A stretch of DNA of 39,117 nt, from the NCBI RefSeq assembly GCF_937958655.1, contig NZ_CALGNH010000017.1, forward strand, positions 1 to 39,117. Direction: 5' to 3'. The first letter of the stretch is position 1. Every line of letters begins with the position of its first letter. The DNA comes from an uncultured Winogradskyella sp. GTDB taxonomy: Bacteria > Bacteroidota > Bacteroidia > Flavobacteriales > Flavobacteriaceae. The translations under genes were made by a program, and so were the position numbers. The notes beneath the pieces were generated by a model, which worked only from the letters and a program-made list of their open reading frames with translations, was not told the origin of the DNA and did not search any database. Positions 18,353 to 27,521 of this stretch are shown piece after piece.

Positions 18353-19564
18353 ATGTCTATAATTAAAGACAAAAATATTTTATTAGGCATTACTGCTGGT
18401 ATAGCTGCATATAAATCTGCTAGTTTAGTCAGATTGTTTATAAAGGCAGGCGCTAACGTTAAGGTCGTTATGACGCCTGCTTCTAAGGATTTTATAACTC
18501 CACTTACACTTTCCACGCTATCCAAAAACCCGGTCTATTCATCATTTGTAGATGAAGAGGATGACACTGGCGTATGGAACAATCATGTAGAATTAGGACT
18601 TTGGGCCGATTATTTTGTTATAGCACCTGCAACAGCTAATACGCTGGCAAAAATGGCTAATGGTGTATGCGACAATATTTTATTAGCAACGTATCTGTCA
18701 GCAAAGTGCCCTGTATATTTTGCGCCTGCCATGGACTTAGATATGTACAAGCATGCGTCCACAAAAACCTCATTTAAAAAATTAGCGTCTTATGGCAATA
18801 AGATGATACCAGCTGGCACAGGAGAACTGGCAAGTGGCTTAGTGGGAGAAGGTCGTATGGCTGAGCCAGAAGCTATAATTAGTTTTATAGAAAAAGATTG
18901 CCTTAATCAATTACCATTGCATGGTAAAAAGATATTAATAACAGCAGGGCCAACTTACGAAGCCTTAGATCCTGTACGTTTTATAGGAAATCACTCTAGC
19001 GGAAAAATGGGTTTTGCAATTGCTAAAGCAGCTGCAAACCTTGGTGCTGAGGTTGTTTTAGTTTCTGGGCCAACACATCAAAAAGTAAATCATAACCTTA
19101 TAACGGTTAAACCAGTGGTCAGCGCAGAAGATATGTACCAAGAAGTACATAAACACTACAGCAATACAGATATTGCCATATTATCGGCAGCTGTTGCAGA
19201 TTACAGGCCAAAAACTGTAGCAGAAAATAAAATAAAAAAGAAGACTGCAACGTTTAGTATTGAGTTAGAAAAAACGAAAGACATTCTTAAATCCTTAGGT
19301 GAAATTAAGAATAAACAATTTTTAGTAGGGTTTGCTTTAGAAACTAACAATGCATTAGAACATGCTAAGGGAAAGTTAATTGCTAAGAATTTAGATTTAA
19401 TAGTATTAAATTCTCTACAAGACAAAGGTGCTGGTTTTGGTGTGTCCACAAATAAGGTTACATTTATAACAGCATCTAAAGACGTTATAGAGCATAAGTT
19501 AAAATCTAAAACAGAAGTTGCTAATGATTTAATGCAACAGATATTAAAACAATTTTATGCGTAA
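18353..19564 (+). CDS. coaBC: Bifunctional CoaBC (phosphopantothenoylcysteine synthetase/decarboxylase)
   Basis: 403 residues; performs two steps of coenzyme A synthesis. The N-terminal flavoprotein CoaC half (about 1-185) has the active His78 in NHVELG, PATANTLAKMANG, and PAMDLDMYKH where other phyla have PxMNxxMW. In the loop corresponding to the catalytic Cys of E. coli Dfp there is Ser161 (GELASGLVGEGRM). The CoaB half contains GPTYEALDPVRFIGNHSSG and the KIKKK segment. The last 8 bp overlap the next gene. Confidence 0.96.
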   Translation: MSIIKDKNILLGITAGIAAYKSASLVRLFIKAGANVKVVMTPASKDFITPLTLSTLSKNPVYSSFVDEEDDTGVWNNHVELGLWADYFVIAPATANTLAKMANGVCDNILLATYLSAKCPVYFAPAMDLDMYKHASTKTSFKKLASYGNKMIPAGTGELASGLVGEGRMAEPEAIISFIEKDCLNQLPLHGKKILITAGPTYEALDPVRFIGNHSSGKMGFAIAKAAANLGAEVVLVSGPTHQKVNHNLITVKPVVSAEDMYQEVHKHYSNTDIAILSAAVADYRPKTVAENKIKKKTATFSIELEKTKDILKSLGEIKNKQFLVGFALETNNALEHAKGKLIAKNLDLIVLNSLQDKGAGFGVSTNKVTFITASKDVIEHKLKSKTEVANDLMQQILKQFYA

Positions 19565-20444
19565 CATACTTTTAATAGTAGCACTGTTAGTCTCTACAAT
19601 TATTTTTTCTCAGGAACTAAATTGTACGGTTTCTGTTATTGCTCAGCAAACCGGAAATGATAATAACGTTGTCTTTAAAACTTTAGAGAAGCAATTAAGC
19701 GAGTTTATAAATAATACTAAGTGGACCGAAAAGTCTTTTGGCTTACAAGAACGCATTAATTGTAGCATGGTAATTAACGTAAGTAGCTATGAGAACGATA
19801 GTTTTAATGCTACACTCCAAATATCTTCTTCTAGACCAATTTATAATTCTACATATAGCTCGCCTATTTATAACTATAACGATAGAGATTTTAATTTTCA
19901 ATATTTAGAGTTTCAAAATTTAGTATACAATCCGCAACAGTTTGAGTCTAATTTAATTTCCGTTTTAACCTTTCATGTTTATATGATATTAGGTATAGAC
20001 GCCGATTCATTTGTACTTAATGGTGGTGATGAATATTTTGCTCAAGCCCAAACTATTGCTAATTACTCACAACAACTAAACGGACAAGGCTGGAAATTAG
20101 AAGACGGTTTACAATCGCGTTTTGCCTTAATAGATAATTTATTATCACCTACATTTAAAGAGATTAGGTCTACGACTTATAATTATCATATGGGAGGTTT
20201 AGATATAATGGCAGACAATTCTAAAAAAGGAAAAATTCAAATTATTTCTACACTTAACGAACTGCAAAAAATTCATAGTAGACGACCAAATTCGTATTTA
20301 CTAAGAGTGTTTTTTGATGCTAAATCAGATGAGATAACGGATATACTCTCTGGTGGTCCAAGTGTTAATATTACCGATGCTATTGATATATTAAATCGTA
20401 TTGCACCAATGCATTCTCAAAAGTGGCGTAATATTAAGTTTTAA
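19557..20444 (+). CDS. DUF4835 family exported protein
   Basis: 295 residues with a Sec signal peptide (MRNILLIVALLVSTIIFSQ). The mature part is rich in Asn, Tyr and beta-strand, with an NLVYNPQQFESNLISVLTFH segment typical of the DUF4835 family found between coaBC and recN in Flavobacteriia. Function is unknown; the location suggests an envelope role connected with the bamD operon, which is inference. It overlaps coaBC by 8 bp and is thus co-transcribed. Confidence 0.8.
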   Translation: MRNILLIVALLVSTIIFSQELNCTVSVIAQQTGNDNNVVFKTLEKQLSEFINNTKWTEKSFGLQERINCSMVINVSSYENDSFNATLQISSSRPIYNSTYSSPIYNYNDRDFNFQYLEFQNLVYNPQQFESNLISVLTFHVYMILGIDADSFVLNGGDEYFAQAQTIANYSQQLNGQGWKLEDGLQSRFALIDNLLSPTFKEIRSTTYNYHMGGLDIMADNSKKGKIQIISTLNELQKIHSRRPNSYLLRVFFDAKSDEITDILSGGPSVNITDAIDILNRIAPMHSQKWRNIKF

Positions 20445-20491
20445 TTAGGCTTTTATTTTTCTTTTTTAGTCAACACTTCGGTCAGAATCTA

Positions 20492-20499
20492 TATTTTTG
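20492..20499 (+). promoter_or_regulatory. Bacteroidota -7 promoter box before recN
   Basis: TATTTTTG matches TAnnTTTG and ends 19 bases before the TTG start of recN. No convincing -33 TTTG is found; the nearest is TTAG around 20466-20469. Confidence 0.4.
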
Positions 20500-20518
20500 T
20501 AGTATTAATTTTTCACTT

Positions 20519-22171
20519 TTGCTTACCTCATTATACATAAAAAACTATGCACTTATTGATGAACTCAACGTTCAGTTCAGCAATGGGCTAACCATAATTA
20601 CGGGCGAAACAGGTGCAGGTAAATCTATTCTTTTAGGTGGTTTATCTTTAGTACTTGGTAAACGTGCAGATCTAAGTCAAATAAAAAGTAAAGACGAAAA
20701 ATGTATTATTGAAGCAGTTTTTGATGTGGCGCACTACGACTTAAAATCGGTTTTTGCGACCTTAGATTTAGATTATGACGTGCAGACTATAGTAAGACGA
20801 GAGATTTTGCCATCCGGTAAATCGCGTGCTTTTATTAATGATACACCAACTACGTTAGATAGCTTAGCAAAATTAAGTTTTTATTTAATAGATATACACT
20901 CTCAACAACAAACACAACAACTTGTTGAAAACGAATATCAATTTAAAGTCATAGATGCACTTGCAGATAATAAAGACAGCTTAAAGGGATATGCAGAACA
21001 GCTTAAAACTTATAAATTATTACAACAGGATTTAGAGCAATTAAAAGCTTCTAAAGCTAATTTGATTAAGGAATACGATTATAACCTATTTTTAACCAAG
21101 GAATTAAATGAAATAAATCTTCAGTCTATTAATCTCGAAGTTTTAGAAGCACAATACGAGCAACTTAATAATATTGAAGAAATTGGAGATAAGCTTAGTA
21201 ACGTAAAGACCATTCTAAATAGGGAAGACCAAGGGGTAATGGATCAATTAAATACTGCAAAACAAGAATTAAGCAGAATTGTAAATTACGGAAAACCCTA
21301 TGAATCCTTACAAGAAAGATTATTAAGCATAAGTATTGAATTAGACGATATTGTAGCGGAGTTAGATGGTCTAGACGAACAATTATCATCAGACCCTCAA
21401 GAGTTAGAACAGGTTAGTGGCCAACTGCAAATCATTAATAATTTATTTCAGAAGCATTCAGTTCATACTATTAAAGATTTAGTACTGTTAAAGGAAGAAT
21501 TAGAATCTAAAGTCTCTAGTACGGAGATACTAGACGCAACTATTGCTGAAAAAGAAGGAGAAATTTTAGCTTTGCGAAATTCGCTAATTAATTTGGCTTC
21601 AAAAATCAGTAAGAAGCGAAAACAAATCATTCCTGTGTTAACCAATAAATTAGAAACATTAATATCAGCCTTAGGTATGCCCAATGCTAAATTTAAAATA
21701 GAGCTAGAGGCCAACAAAGATTTCTCCGCAAATGGAATGGATCAATTACAGTTCCGTTTTATGGCAAATAAAGGCTCTAATTTTAACGAATTAAAGAAAT
21801 CTGCATCTGGTGGTGAGCTCTCTAGGATTATGTTAGCCATAAAGTCTATATTATCTGAGTACATACAATTGCCATCCATAATGTTTGATGAAATAGATAC
21901 TGGTGTCTCTGGCGAAATATCCAATAAAATGGGAGATATTATGAAACATATGAGCCAAAAAATGCAAGTATTTACAATAACACATCTTCCGCAGATAGCG
22001 GCTAAAGGAAGTTCTCATTTTAAGGTTTTTAAAACTGAAGACAATAATATTACACAAACACAGCTTAAATGCTTAGATGAGGACGCGCGTATTGTAGAAA
22101 TAGCTCAAATGCTAGGTGGTGCAGATATAACAGAATCTGCTATGGCGCACGCTAAGCAATTATTGAATTAA
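20519..22171 (+). CDS. recN: DNA repair protein RecN
   Basis: 550 residues, SMC-like ATPase for double-strand-break repair. Walker A is GETGAGKS (29-36); a long coiled-coil region (about 155-370) is followed by the ABC signature SGGELSR, Walker B IMFDEIDTGVSG and the switch THLPQIAA. All ATPase elements are complete. The start is TTG at 20519, giving MLTSLYIKNYALIDEL, equivalent to the known N terminus of RecN. I see no LexA-like operator. Confidence 0.96.
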   Translation: MLTSLYIKNYALIDELNVQFSNGLTIITGETGAGKSILLGGLSLVLGKRADLSQIKSKDEKCIIEAVFDVAHYDLKSVFATLDLDYDVQTIVRREILPSGKSRAFINDTPTTLDSLAKLSFYLIDIHSQQQTQQLVENEYQFKVIDALADNKDSLKGYAEQLKTYKLLQQDLEQLKASKANLIKEYDYNLFLTKELNEINLQSINLEVLEAQYEQLNNIEEIGDKLSNVKTILNREDQGVMDQLNTAKQELSRIVNYGKPYESLQERLLSISIELDDIVAELDGLDEQLSSDPQELEQVSGQLQIINNLFQKHSVHTIKDLVLLKEELESKVSSTEILDATIAEKEGEILALRNSLINLASKISKKRKQIIPVLTNKLETLISALGMPNAKFKIELEANKDFSANGMDQLQFRFMANKGSNFNELKKSASGGELSRIMLAIKSILSEYIQLPSIMFDEIDTGVSGEISNKMGDIMKHMSQKMQVFTITHLPQIAAKGSSHFKVFKTEDNNITQTQLKCLDEDARIVEIAQMLGGADITESAMAHAKQLLN

Positions 22172-22215
22172 TAGTATATTTACGACAATAAAACTGACTA
22201 AAAAAATAACACACT

Positions 22216-23031
22216 ATGTATAACTTACTTAAGGGGAAAAAAGGAATTATTTTTGGAGCACTTGATGAAAATTCAATCGCCTGGAAAACCGCAGAACGCG
22301 TTCATGAAGAAGGAGGAGAATTTGTATTAACTAATGCGCCAGTAGCTATGCGTATGGGCCAAATTAATGACTTAGCAGAAAAAACAGGGTCGCAGATTAT
22401 TCCTGCCGATGCAACATCAGAAGAAGATTTACAAAATTTGGTAGAAAAATCTATGGAGATTTTAGGTGGCAAATTAGATTTTGTCTTACATTCTATAGGT
22501 ATGTCCATTAATGTTCGAAAAGGAAGGTCTTATACAGATCAAAAATATGATTGGACTCAAAAAGGAACAGACGTTTCAGCAATGTCTTTTCATAAAGTAA
22601 TGCAAACCTTATACAAAGCAGATGCTATGAATGAATGGGGGAGCATTGTAGCATTAACTTACATGGCTGCACAACGTGTGTTTCCAGATTACAACGATAT
22701 GGCAGATAATAAGGCCTATTTAGAAAGTATTGCTCGTAGTTTTGGTTATTTCTTCGGCAGAGATAAAAATGTAAGAGTAAATACCATTTCCCAGTCACCG
22801 ACTCCTACAACTGCAGGTAGTGGAGTAAAAGGCTTTGACGGTTTTATAGCTTACGCAGAGAAGATGTCTCCTTTAGGAAATGCTACTGCTATGGATTGTG
22901 CCAATTATACAGTAACACTTTTTAGTGATTTAACCAAACGCGTTACTTTACAAAACCTATATAACGACGGCGGATTTAGTAATATGGGTGTGAGCGATGC
23001 AGTTATGGATGCGTTTATAGATCAGCAATAA
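22216..23031 (+). CDS. fabI: Enoyl-[acyl-carrier-protein] reductase FabI
   Basis: 271 residues of the short-chain dehydrogenase fold. It reduces enoyl-ACP with NAD(P)H in the last step of fatty acid elongation. The nucleotide-binding segment is IIFGALDENSIAWKTAE; the catalytic pair is Tyr159 and Lys166 (Y-x6-K), with Tyr149 also in place. The SQSPTPTTAGSGVKGFDGF substrate loop matches FabI, the target of triclosan-type inhibitors. A rho-independent-type hairpin follows the stop. Confidence 0.95.
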   Translation: MYNLLKGKKGIIFGALDENSIAWKTAERVHEEGGEFVLTNAPVAMRMGQINDLAEKTGSQIIPADATSEEDLQNLVEKSMEILGGKLDFVLHSIGMSINVRKGRSYTDQKYDWTQKGTDVSAMSFHKVMQTLYKADAMNEWGSIVALTYMAAQRVFPDYNDMADNKAYLESIARSFGYFFGRDKNVRVNTISQSPTPTTAGSGVKGFDGFIAYAEKMSPLGNATAMDCANYTVTLFSDLTKRVTLQNLYNDGGFSNMGVSDAVMDAFIDQQ

Positions 23032-23057
23032 TAAAAAACACATTAAAATATGAAAAG

Positions 23058-23089
23058 CGTTAAACATAAATATGTTTGGCGTTTTTTTT
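23058..23089 (+). terminator. Intrinsic terminator after fabI
   Basis: CGTTAAACAT (23058-23067) pairs with ATGTTTGGCG (23072-23081) around a 4-base loop, with two G:U pairs, and is followed directly by eight T residues. Placed 26 bp after the fabI stop. Confidence 0.8.
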
Positions 23090-23221
23090 ATGGGATATAC
23101 TCTTAATAAAATTTGTATTTCATCGTTGTTTTACTCTTTTGAACGATTTGCACCTTTTCCTTCTTTTATTTGTAATTAATTAACATATTTTTAGTAAATA
23201 CTAACTTAAACATATTTTTTT

Positions 23222-26200
23222 ATGAAAAAAAATACTTTATTTTTATTTACTTTACTGCTCTTAGCATTTACTATTAATGCTCAAGAGAATTTAGATTGTG
23301 GTAATAGCTTCACGGATTCTGGAGGTAATGATGCAGATTATGCCACAAACGAAAATATTACTTATACTATTTGTCCTACTTCAGGAAATTCAGGAGATGT
23401 AGTATATGTAGATTTTAGTTTTTTCTCAACAGAGAATAACGGAACCGCATGTTGGGATGGTTTAACAATTTATAACGGATCAGATACAACTGCACCTACT
23501 ATAAACCCACCAGCAGGCGGTACTGTTTGGTGTTGGGATAGAGATGACGCCACACCAAATGGATCTGGAGATTTACAAGGTATGACCATAAGCTCTACTG
23601 ACGCTAGTGGATGTTTAACATTTGTATTTACATCAGATGGTTCTGTAACCAGAGAAGGATGGGAAGCTGCAGTGACTTGTGCGCCACCACCTGCTTGTGT
23701 AGACCCTTCGGACTTAACAGTATCTAATATAAGTTCTACAACTGCTGACCTAAGCTGGACAGAAAACGGTACAGCTACAGTTTGGGACATTGAAATTGTT
23801 GATGTAACAGCAATGGAAACCGCAACAGGTATGCCTACTGTTTCGGGTGTGAACAATCCTTATACAGTCATGGGATTAGTAGATAATAATGACTATGAAT
23901 TTTATGTAAGAGCAGACTGTGGTGCCGATGGTACAAGCGGATGGGTTGGGCCGTTTGCCTTTAGAACAGCTTGTGCAGCATTTACAGCTCCTTTTACAGA
24001 AGATTTTGAAAATGCTGGAAATAGACCAAATTGTTGGACTGATTCTGGTGATGAAAACTGGTTATATGATGATGATGGTGGAGACCATGTTGGTAATTCT
24101 GGGGTAATTACAGGCTCAACAGTATCGAACGGCTTTTACGCGTATGCGGATGCAAGTGGTAATCAAGCTAATGCGGTTTTAACAAGTCCTTTAGTAGATG
24201 TTTCTGGTTTAACAACACCAGCTTTAAGTTTTTATTTAATTAGTGATGCAGAAGATTCTGCGAATTCTCAGTTAGATGTTGAGGTTTGGGATGGTGCTGC
24301 ATGGAATAACGTAGGAACATACAATTCAAATACAACAGGTTGGGAGCTACAGACTATAGATATTAGTGCATTTACAATTACAGGTCCTGTGCAAGTTAGA
24401 TTTGGATTTACAGAACCAACTACTAATGATTTTGATGATGACATAGCTATTGATGATGTAAGTTTTAATGAATTACCAGCTTGTACTCAACCATCCATGT
24501 TAGATGTTGTAAATATAACTTCTGAAACTGCTGATTTAAGCTGGTCAGAAAACGGTACAGCTACAGTTTGGGATATTGAAATCGTAGATATAACAGCAAT
24601 GGAAACCGTAACAGGAACTCCTACAGTTACTGGCGTAAGTAATCCATACACAGTAATGGGTTTATCTGATAATAACACCTATGAGTACTATGTTAGAGCG
24701 AATTGTGGCGGAGATGGTACGTCTGATTGGGTTGGCCCTTTTACATTCTCCACGGCATGTAATGCATTTGATATTCCATTCACCGAGACTTTTGATAGTA
24801 CCTCTACAACAGAAAATTGTTGGACAATACTTAATGAAAATGGTGATGCTGATGCGTGGAATACCAACTATACATTAGATGTAATTTCAGGAGATGAAAA
24901 CGCAGCACTTACTACAGACTTTAATGCTGGGAATAATGATGACTGGTTAATCTCACCAGCTATAACACTCACAGGAAATGAAAGATTAAGATTTAAATAT
25001 AGTTTACAATCTACTGGTGAACCGAATGATTTTGAAGTGTTATTATCTACTTCTGGTACAGATGTAGCATCATTTACAAATACAATTTTGCCTTTAGCAA
25101 CTTATGACGATGTTGATATTGATAATGGTGAGAGTACCGAATTAACAATAGATTTATCTACATATACAGGCGATGTAAATATTGCTTGGAGAGTTCCGCC
25201 GGGAGGTTTAGATGGGTGGAGATTATATATAGATGATGTTGTCGTTGAGACGATACCAGCTTGTGTAGAACCTTCAGATTTAATGGTTAATTCAATAACA
25301 GCCACCTCTGCAAGTTTTAGTTGGACAGAAAATGGAACAGCTACCATGTGGGATGTAGAACTGGTAGATATAACTAATGGCGGTTCAGCAACGGGTACAC
25401 CTACAGTAGCAGCAACTATGGATAATCCGTTAGCTATTACAGGGTTAGTAGAGCAAAATGATTACGAACTTTATGTAAGAGCAATTTGTGGTGGAGATAC
25501 AAGTATTTGGGTTGGTCCCGTATCTTTTGCGACTACTTGCTCGGAAGTTTCAGCAGAGTATACAGCAGATATGTCGGTTAATGTACCAGATGATTGTTGG
25601 AACGAAGCTGGTTCTGGAGAAGTAGCCGATGGTCCTATGGGACTTGGAGCATCAGATTGGAGAGAAAATAGAGCTTACGAAGATGCTGATGGTAATGTTA
25701 TTAGCAGTAATGCTATAAATTTATGGCAAAGTATTGATAGAGAATGGTTATTAAGTCCGTCTTTTGATTTAGATGCATTAGGATCGGTAGGTCTTTTAGT
25801 GAATGTTGCAGTTACTAACTATGCATTTAGTGGTACGACTACAGCTGAAGATACAATGGGTTCTGATGACGAAGTGCAGTTGTTAATGACAAATGATAAT
25901 GGAGTAACATGGACCAACTTAACGACATGGAATGTTGGTAATCAGCCAGCTGTTACGGGTACAAATTATGTAGCAGATTTAAGTGCTATGTCTGGTACAG
26001 TACAGTTTGCGTTTTTTGGCTCCGATGGTGCAGTTGATGATGCAGAGGATTATGATTTTCATGTTGGTGGATTTGAGGTAAGTGCTAATGCCTTATCAAC
26101 AGATGAGGTTGAAAATAGAGTTGCTTTTACATACTATCCTAATCCAGTAAAAAATACATTAACATTAAATGCTCAAAATACCATTGAGCATGTAACAATG

Positions 26201-26347
26201 TATAATATGCTAGGACAAGAAGTATTAAGAGCCAATCCTAACAGTGTAGATAGTAATTTAGACATGTCAGGCTTACAATCCGGCGCTTATTTTGTTAAGG
26301 TTACAATTGCTAGTACTGTCCAAACCATTAGAATAATTAAGCAATAA
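23222..26347 (+). CDS. T9SS-secreted multidomain protein: CUB-like, three FN3 modules, jellyroll modules
   Basis: 1041 residues. Signal peptide: residues 1-20 (ends TINAQ). Then come a CUB-like domain (about 24-152, with paired Cys), FN3 (about 159-250), a choice-of-anchor-J/MAM-like jellyroll (253-418), FN3 (421-512), jellyroll (514-677), FN3 (681-770), another beta-sandwich (775-955), and a type A T9SS sorting domain from YYPNP (971) to the end. The modules are Asp/Asn-rich, which suggests calcium binding. No catalytic site is seen, so surface adhesion or polymer binding is the likely role. FN3 modules 1 and 2 are ~92 percent identical in DNA over 77 bp (23753-23829 and 24539-24615), pointing to recent internal duplication or conversion. 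The gene stands alone between two terminators. Confidence 0.85.
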   Translation: MKKNTLFLFTLLLLAFTINAQENLDCGNSFTDSGGNDADYATNENITYTICPTSGNSGDVVYVDFSFFSTENNGTACWDGLTIYNGSDTTAPTINPPAGGTVWCWDRDDATPNGSGDLQGMTISSTDASGCLTFVFTSDGSVTREGWEAAVTCAPPPACVDPSDLTVSNISSTTADLSWTENGTATVWDIEIVDVTAMETATGMPTVSGVNNPYTVMGLVDNNDYEFYVRADCGADGTSGWVGPFAFRTACAAFTAPFTEDFENAGNRPNCWTDSGDENWLYDDDGGDHVGNSGVITGSTVSNGFYAYADASGNQANAVLTSPLVDVSGLTTPALSFYLISDAEDSANSQLDVEVWDGAAWNNVGTYNSNTTGWELQTIDISAFTITGPVQVRFGFTEPTTNDFDDDIAIDDVSFNELPACTQPSMLDVVNITSETADLSWSENGTATVWDIEIVDITAMETVTGTPTVTGVSNPYTVMGLSDNNTYEYYVRANCGGDGTSDWVGPFTFSTACNAFDIPFTETFDSTSTTENCWTILNENGDADAWNTNYTLDVISGDENAALTTDFNAGNNDDWLISPAITLTGNERLRFKYSLQSTGEPNDFEVLLSTSGTDVASFTNTILPLATYDDVDIDNGESTELTIDLSTYTGDVNIAWRVPPGGLDGWRLYIDDVVVETIPACVEPSDLMVNSITATSASFSWTENGTATMWDVELVDITNGGSATGTPTVAATMDNPLAITGLVEQNDYELYVRAICGGDTSIWVGPVSFATTCSEVSAEYTADMSVNVPDDCWNEAGSGEVADGPMGLGASDWRENRAYEDADGNVISSNAINLWQSIDREWLLSPSFDLDALGSVGLLVNVAVTNYAFSGTTTAEDTMGSDDEVQLLMTNDNGVTWTNLTTWNVGNQPAVTGTNYVADLSAMSGTVQFAFFGSDGAVDDAEDYDFHVGGFEVSANALSTDEVENRVAFTYYPNPVKNTLTLNAQNTIEHVTMYNMLGQEVLRANPNSVDSNLDMSGLQSGAYFVKVTIASTVQTIRIIKQ
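23753..24615 (+). repeat. Intragenic direct repeat (FN3 modules 1 and 2)
   Basis: The 77-bp segments 23753-23829 and 24539-24615 differ at 6 positions when compared by eye and are 786 bp apart. A third, more diverged copy starts near 25319. They encode the W-T/S-E-N-G-T-A-T-V-W-D core of the FN3 modules. Recombination between the copies would remove one FN3 plus one jellyroll module in frame, since 786 is a multiple of 3. Confidence 0.85.
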
Positions 26348-26365
26348 AATGATAATATTCTAAAT

Positions 26366-26395
26366 AAAAGAGCCGTTTTTAACGGCTCTTTTTTT
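26366..26395 (+). terminator. Strong intrinsic terminator after the T9SS gene
   Basis: A perfect 12-bp inverted repeat, AAAAGAGCCGTT (26366-26377) and AACGGCTCTTTT (26381-26392), closes a 3-base loop and runs into more T residues. It begins 18 bp after the stop codon. Confidence 0.9.
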
Positions 26396-26461
26396 GCTCC
26401 AATAACTAACAGAGTCCATCCAAGTTATTTAGGATTTAAGTATAGAATACACACAAATTAA

Positions 26462-26495
26462 AAAAGCTACCTTCTATTCGGTGGCTTTTCTTTTT
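26462..26495 (+). terminator. Second intrinsic terminator upstream of the glycosyltransferase gene
   Basis: AAAAGCTACC (26462-26471) pairs with GGTGGCTTTT (26480-26489) with one G:U pair and an 8-base loop, followed by C and five T. There is no gene between it and the previous terminator. It ends only 9 bp before the -7 box of the next gene. Confidence 0.7.
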
Positions 26496-26503
26496 AGCTT
26501 TAC

Positions 26504-26511
26504 TACTTTTG
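26504..26511 (+). promoter_or_regulatory. Bacteroidota -7 promoter box next to the glycosyltransferase start
   Basis: TACTTTTG matches TAnnTTTG and ends 5 bases before the ATG at 26517. Transcription would start at or within a few bases of the start codon, giving a leaderless or nearly leaderless message. The -33 region is poor. Confidence 0.5.
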
Positions 26512-26516
26512 TAATT

Positions 26517-27521
26517 ATGACGGATTTGCTAGTTTCATTTATAATACCAGTATATAACAGACCCGAAGAGATAAAGGAGCTTTTGAGTAGTTTTTTAACG
26601 CTAGAAGGAAATTATAACTATGAAATTGTGATTGTAGAAGACGGCTCCAAAATAACCTCTAAAGACGTGGTAGATTCCTTTAGTGAGAACTTAAATGTAT
26701 CTTATTATTTTAAAGAGAATACAGGTCCGGGAAGCTCTAGGAATTTTGGAATGCACAGAGCAAAGGGTAATTATTTTATAATATTAGATTCTGATGTTAT
26801 TATGCCTACTCATTATTTAAAAGCGGTTTATTCATTTTTAGATACCACATATTACGATTATTTTGGTGGGCCAGATGCAGCACATAACTCATTCACTTCT
26901 TTACAAAAAGCCATAAATTTTTCAATGACCTCATTCATTACTACCGGAGGTATAAGAGGTGGTAAAAACCAAATTGAAAATTTTCAGCCCAGAAGTTTTA
27001 ATATGGGATTATCTAAGGAGGCTTTTTTAGAATCTGGCGGATTTGGACGCATTCACCCAGGCGAAGATCCAGATTTATCATTAAGACTTAACGCCTTAGG
27101 CTATAAGTCTGCATTAATTTCTAGCGCATTTGTGTATCATAAACGGCGTATATCGTGGTCTAAGTTTTATAACCAAGTCTATAAATTTGGTATGGTAAGA
27201 CCTATTTTAAATACATGGCATCCACGGTCTAAGAGTTTAGTTTATTGGTTTCCAACGCTTTTTAGTTTAGGATTGTTAGTGGCATTTATGAGTACATTTT
27301 TCACAAGTTTAATTATGCTTTTTTATGGTGTTTACTTTTTAATAGCCTTTGTTTTAGCTTTAGTGTCTACTAAGAGTTTTAGCATAGCATTTCAATCTAT
27401 ATTTGCTATTTTAGTACAGTTTGTGGGATATGGGTATGGATTTTTAAAATCTACGTGGAATATCGGTATTTTACACAAAGATCCCGAACAAACGTTTCCA
27501 AAGCTATTTTTTAAAAAATGA
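26517..27521 (+). CDS. Family 2 glycosyltransferase
   Basis: 334 residues from ATG 26517; an in-frame GTG at 26481 lies inside the preceding terminator hairpin and is rejected. The GT-A domain begins VSFIIPVYNRPEE, with EDGS (41-44) and the metal-binding DSD (91-93). The later GGFGRIHPGEDPDLSLRL holds the ED of GT2 enzymes. Two to three hydrophobic helices at about 240-310 anchor the C terminus in the inner membrane. It probably adds a sugar to a lipid-linked glycan or surface polysaccharide; donor and acceptor are unknown. It overlaps the next gene by 4 bp (ATGA). Confidence 0.88.
   Translation: MTDLLVSFIIPVYNRPEEIKELLSSFLTLEGNYNYEIVIVEDGSKITSKDVVDSFSENLNVSYYFKENTGPGSSRNFGMHRAKGNYFIILDSDVIMPTHYLKAVYSFLDTTYYDYFGGPDAAHNSFTSLQKAINFSMTSFITTGGIRGGKNQIENFQPRSFNMGLSKEAFLESGGFGRIHPGEDPDLSLRLNALGYKSALISSAFVYHKRRISWSKFYNQVYKFGMVRPILNTWHPRSKSLVYWFPTLFSLGLLVAFMSTFFTSLIMLFYGVYFLIAFVLALVSTKSFSIAFQSIFAILVQFVGYGYGFLKSTWNIGILHKDPEQTFPKLFFKK

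Noticed and set aside
26481..26516. GTG start extending the glycosyltransferase by 12 residues
   Set aside because: It lies in a terminator hairpin and upstream of a promoter -7 box; the ATG at 26517 begins right before the conserved GT2 strand.
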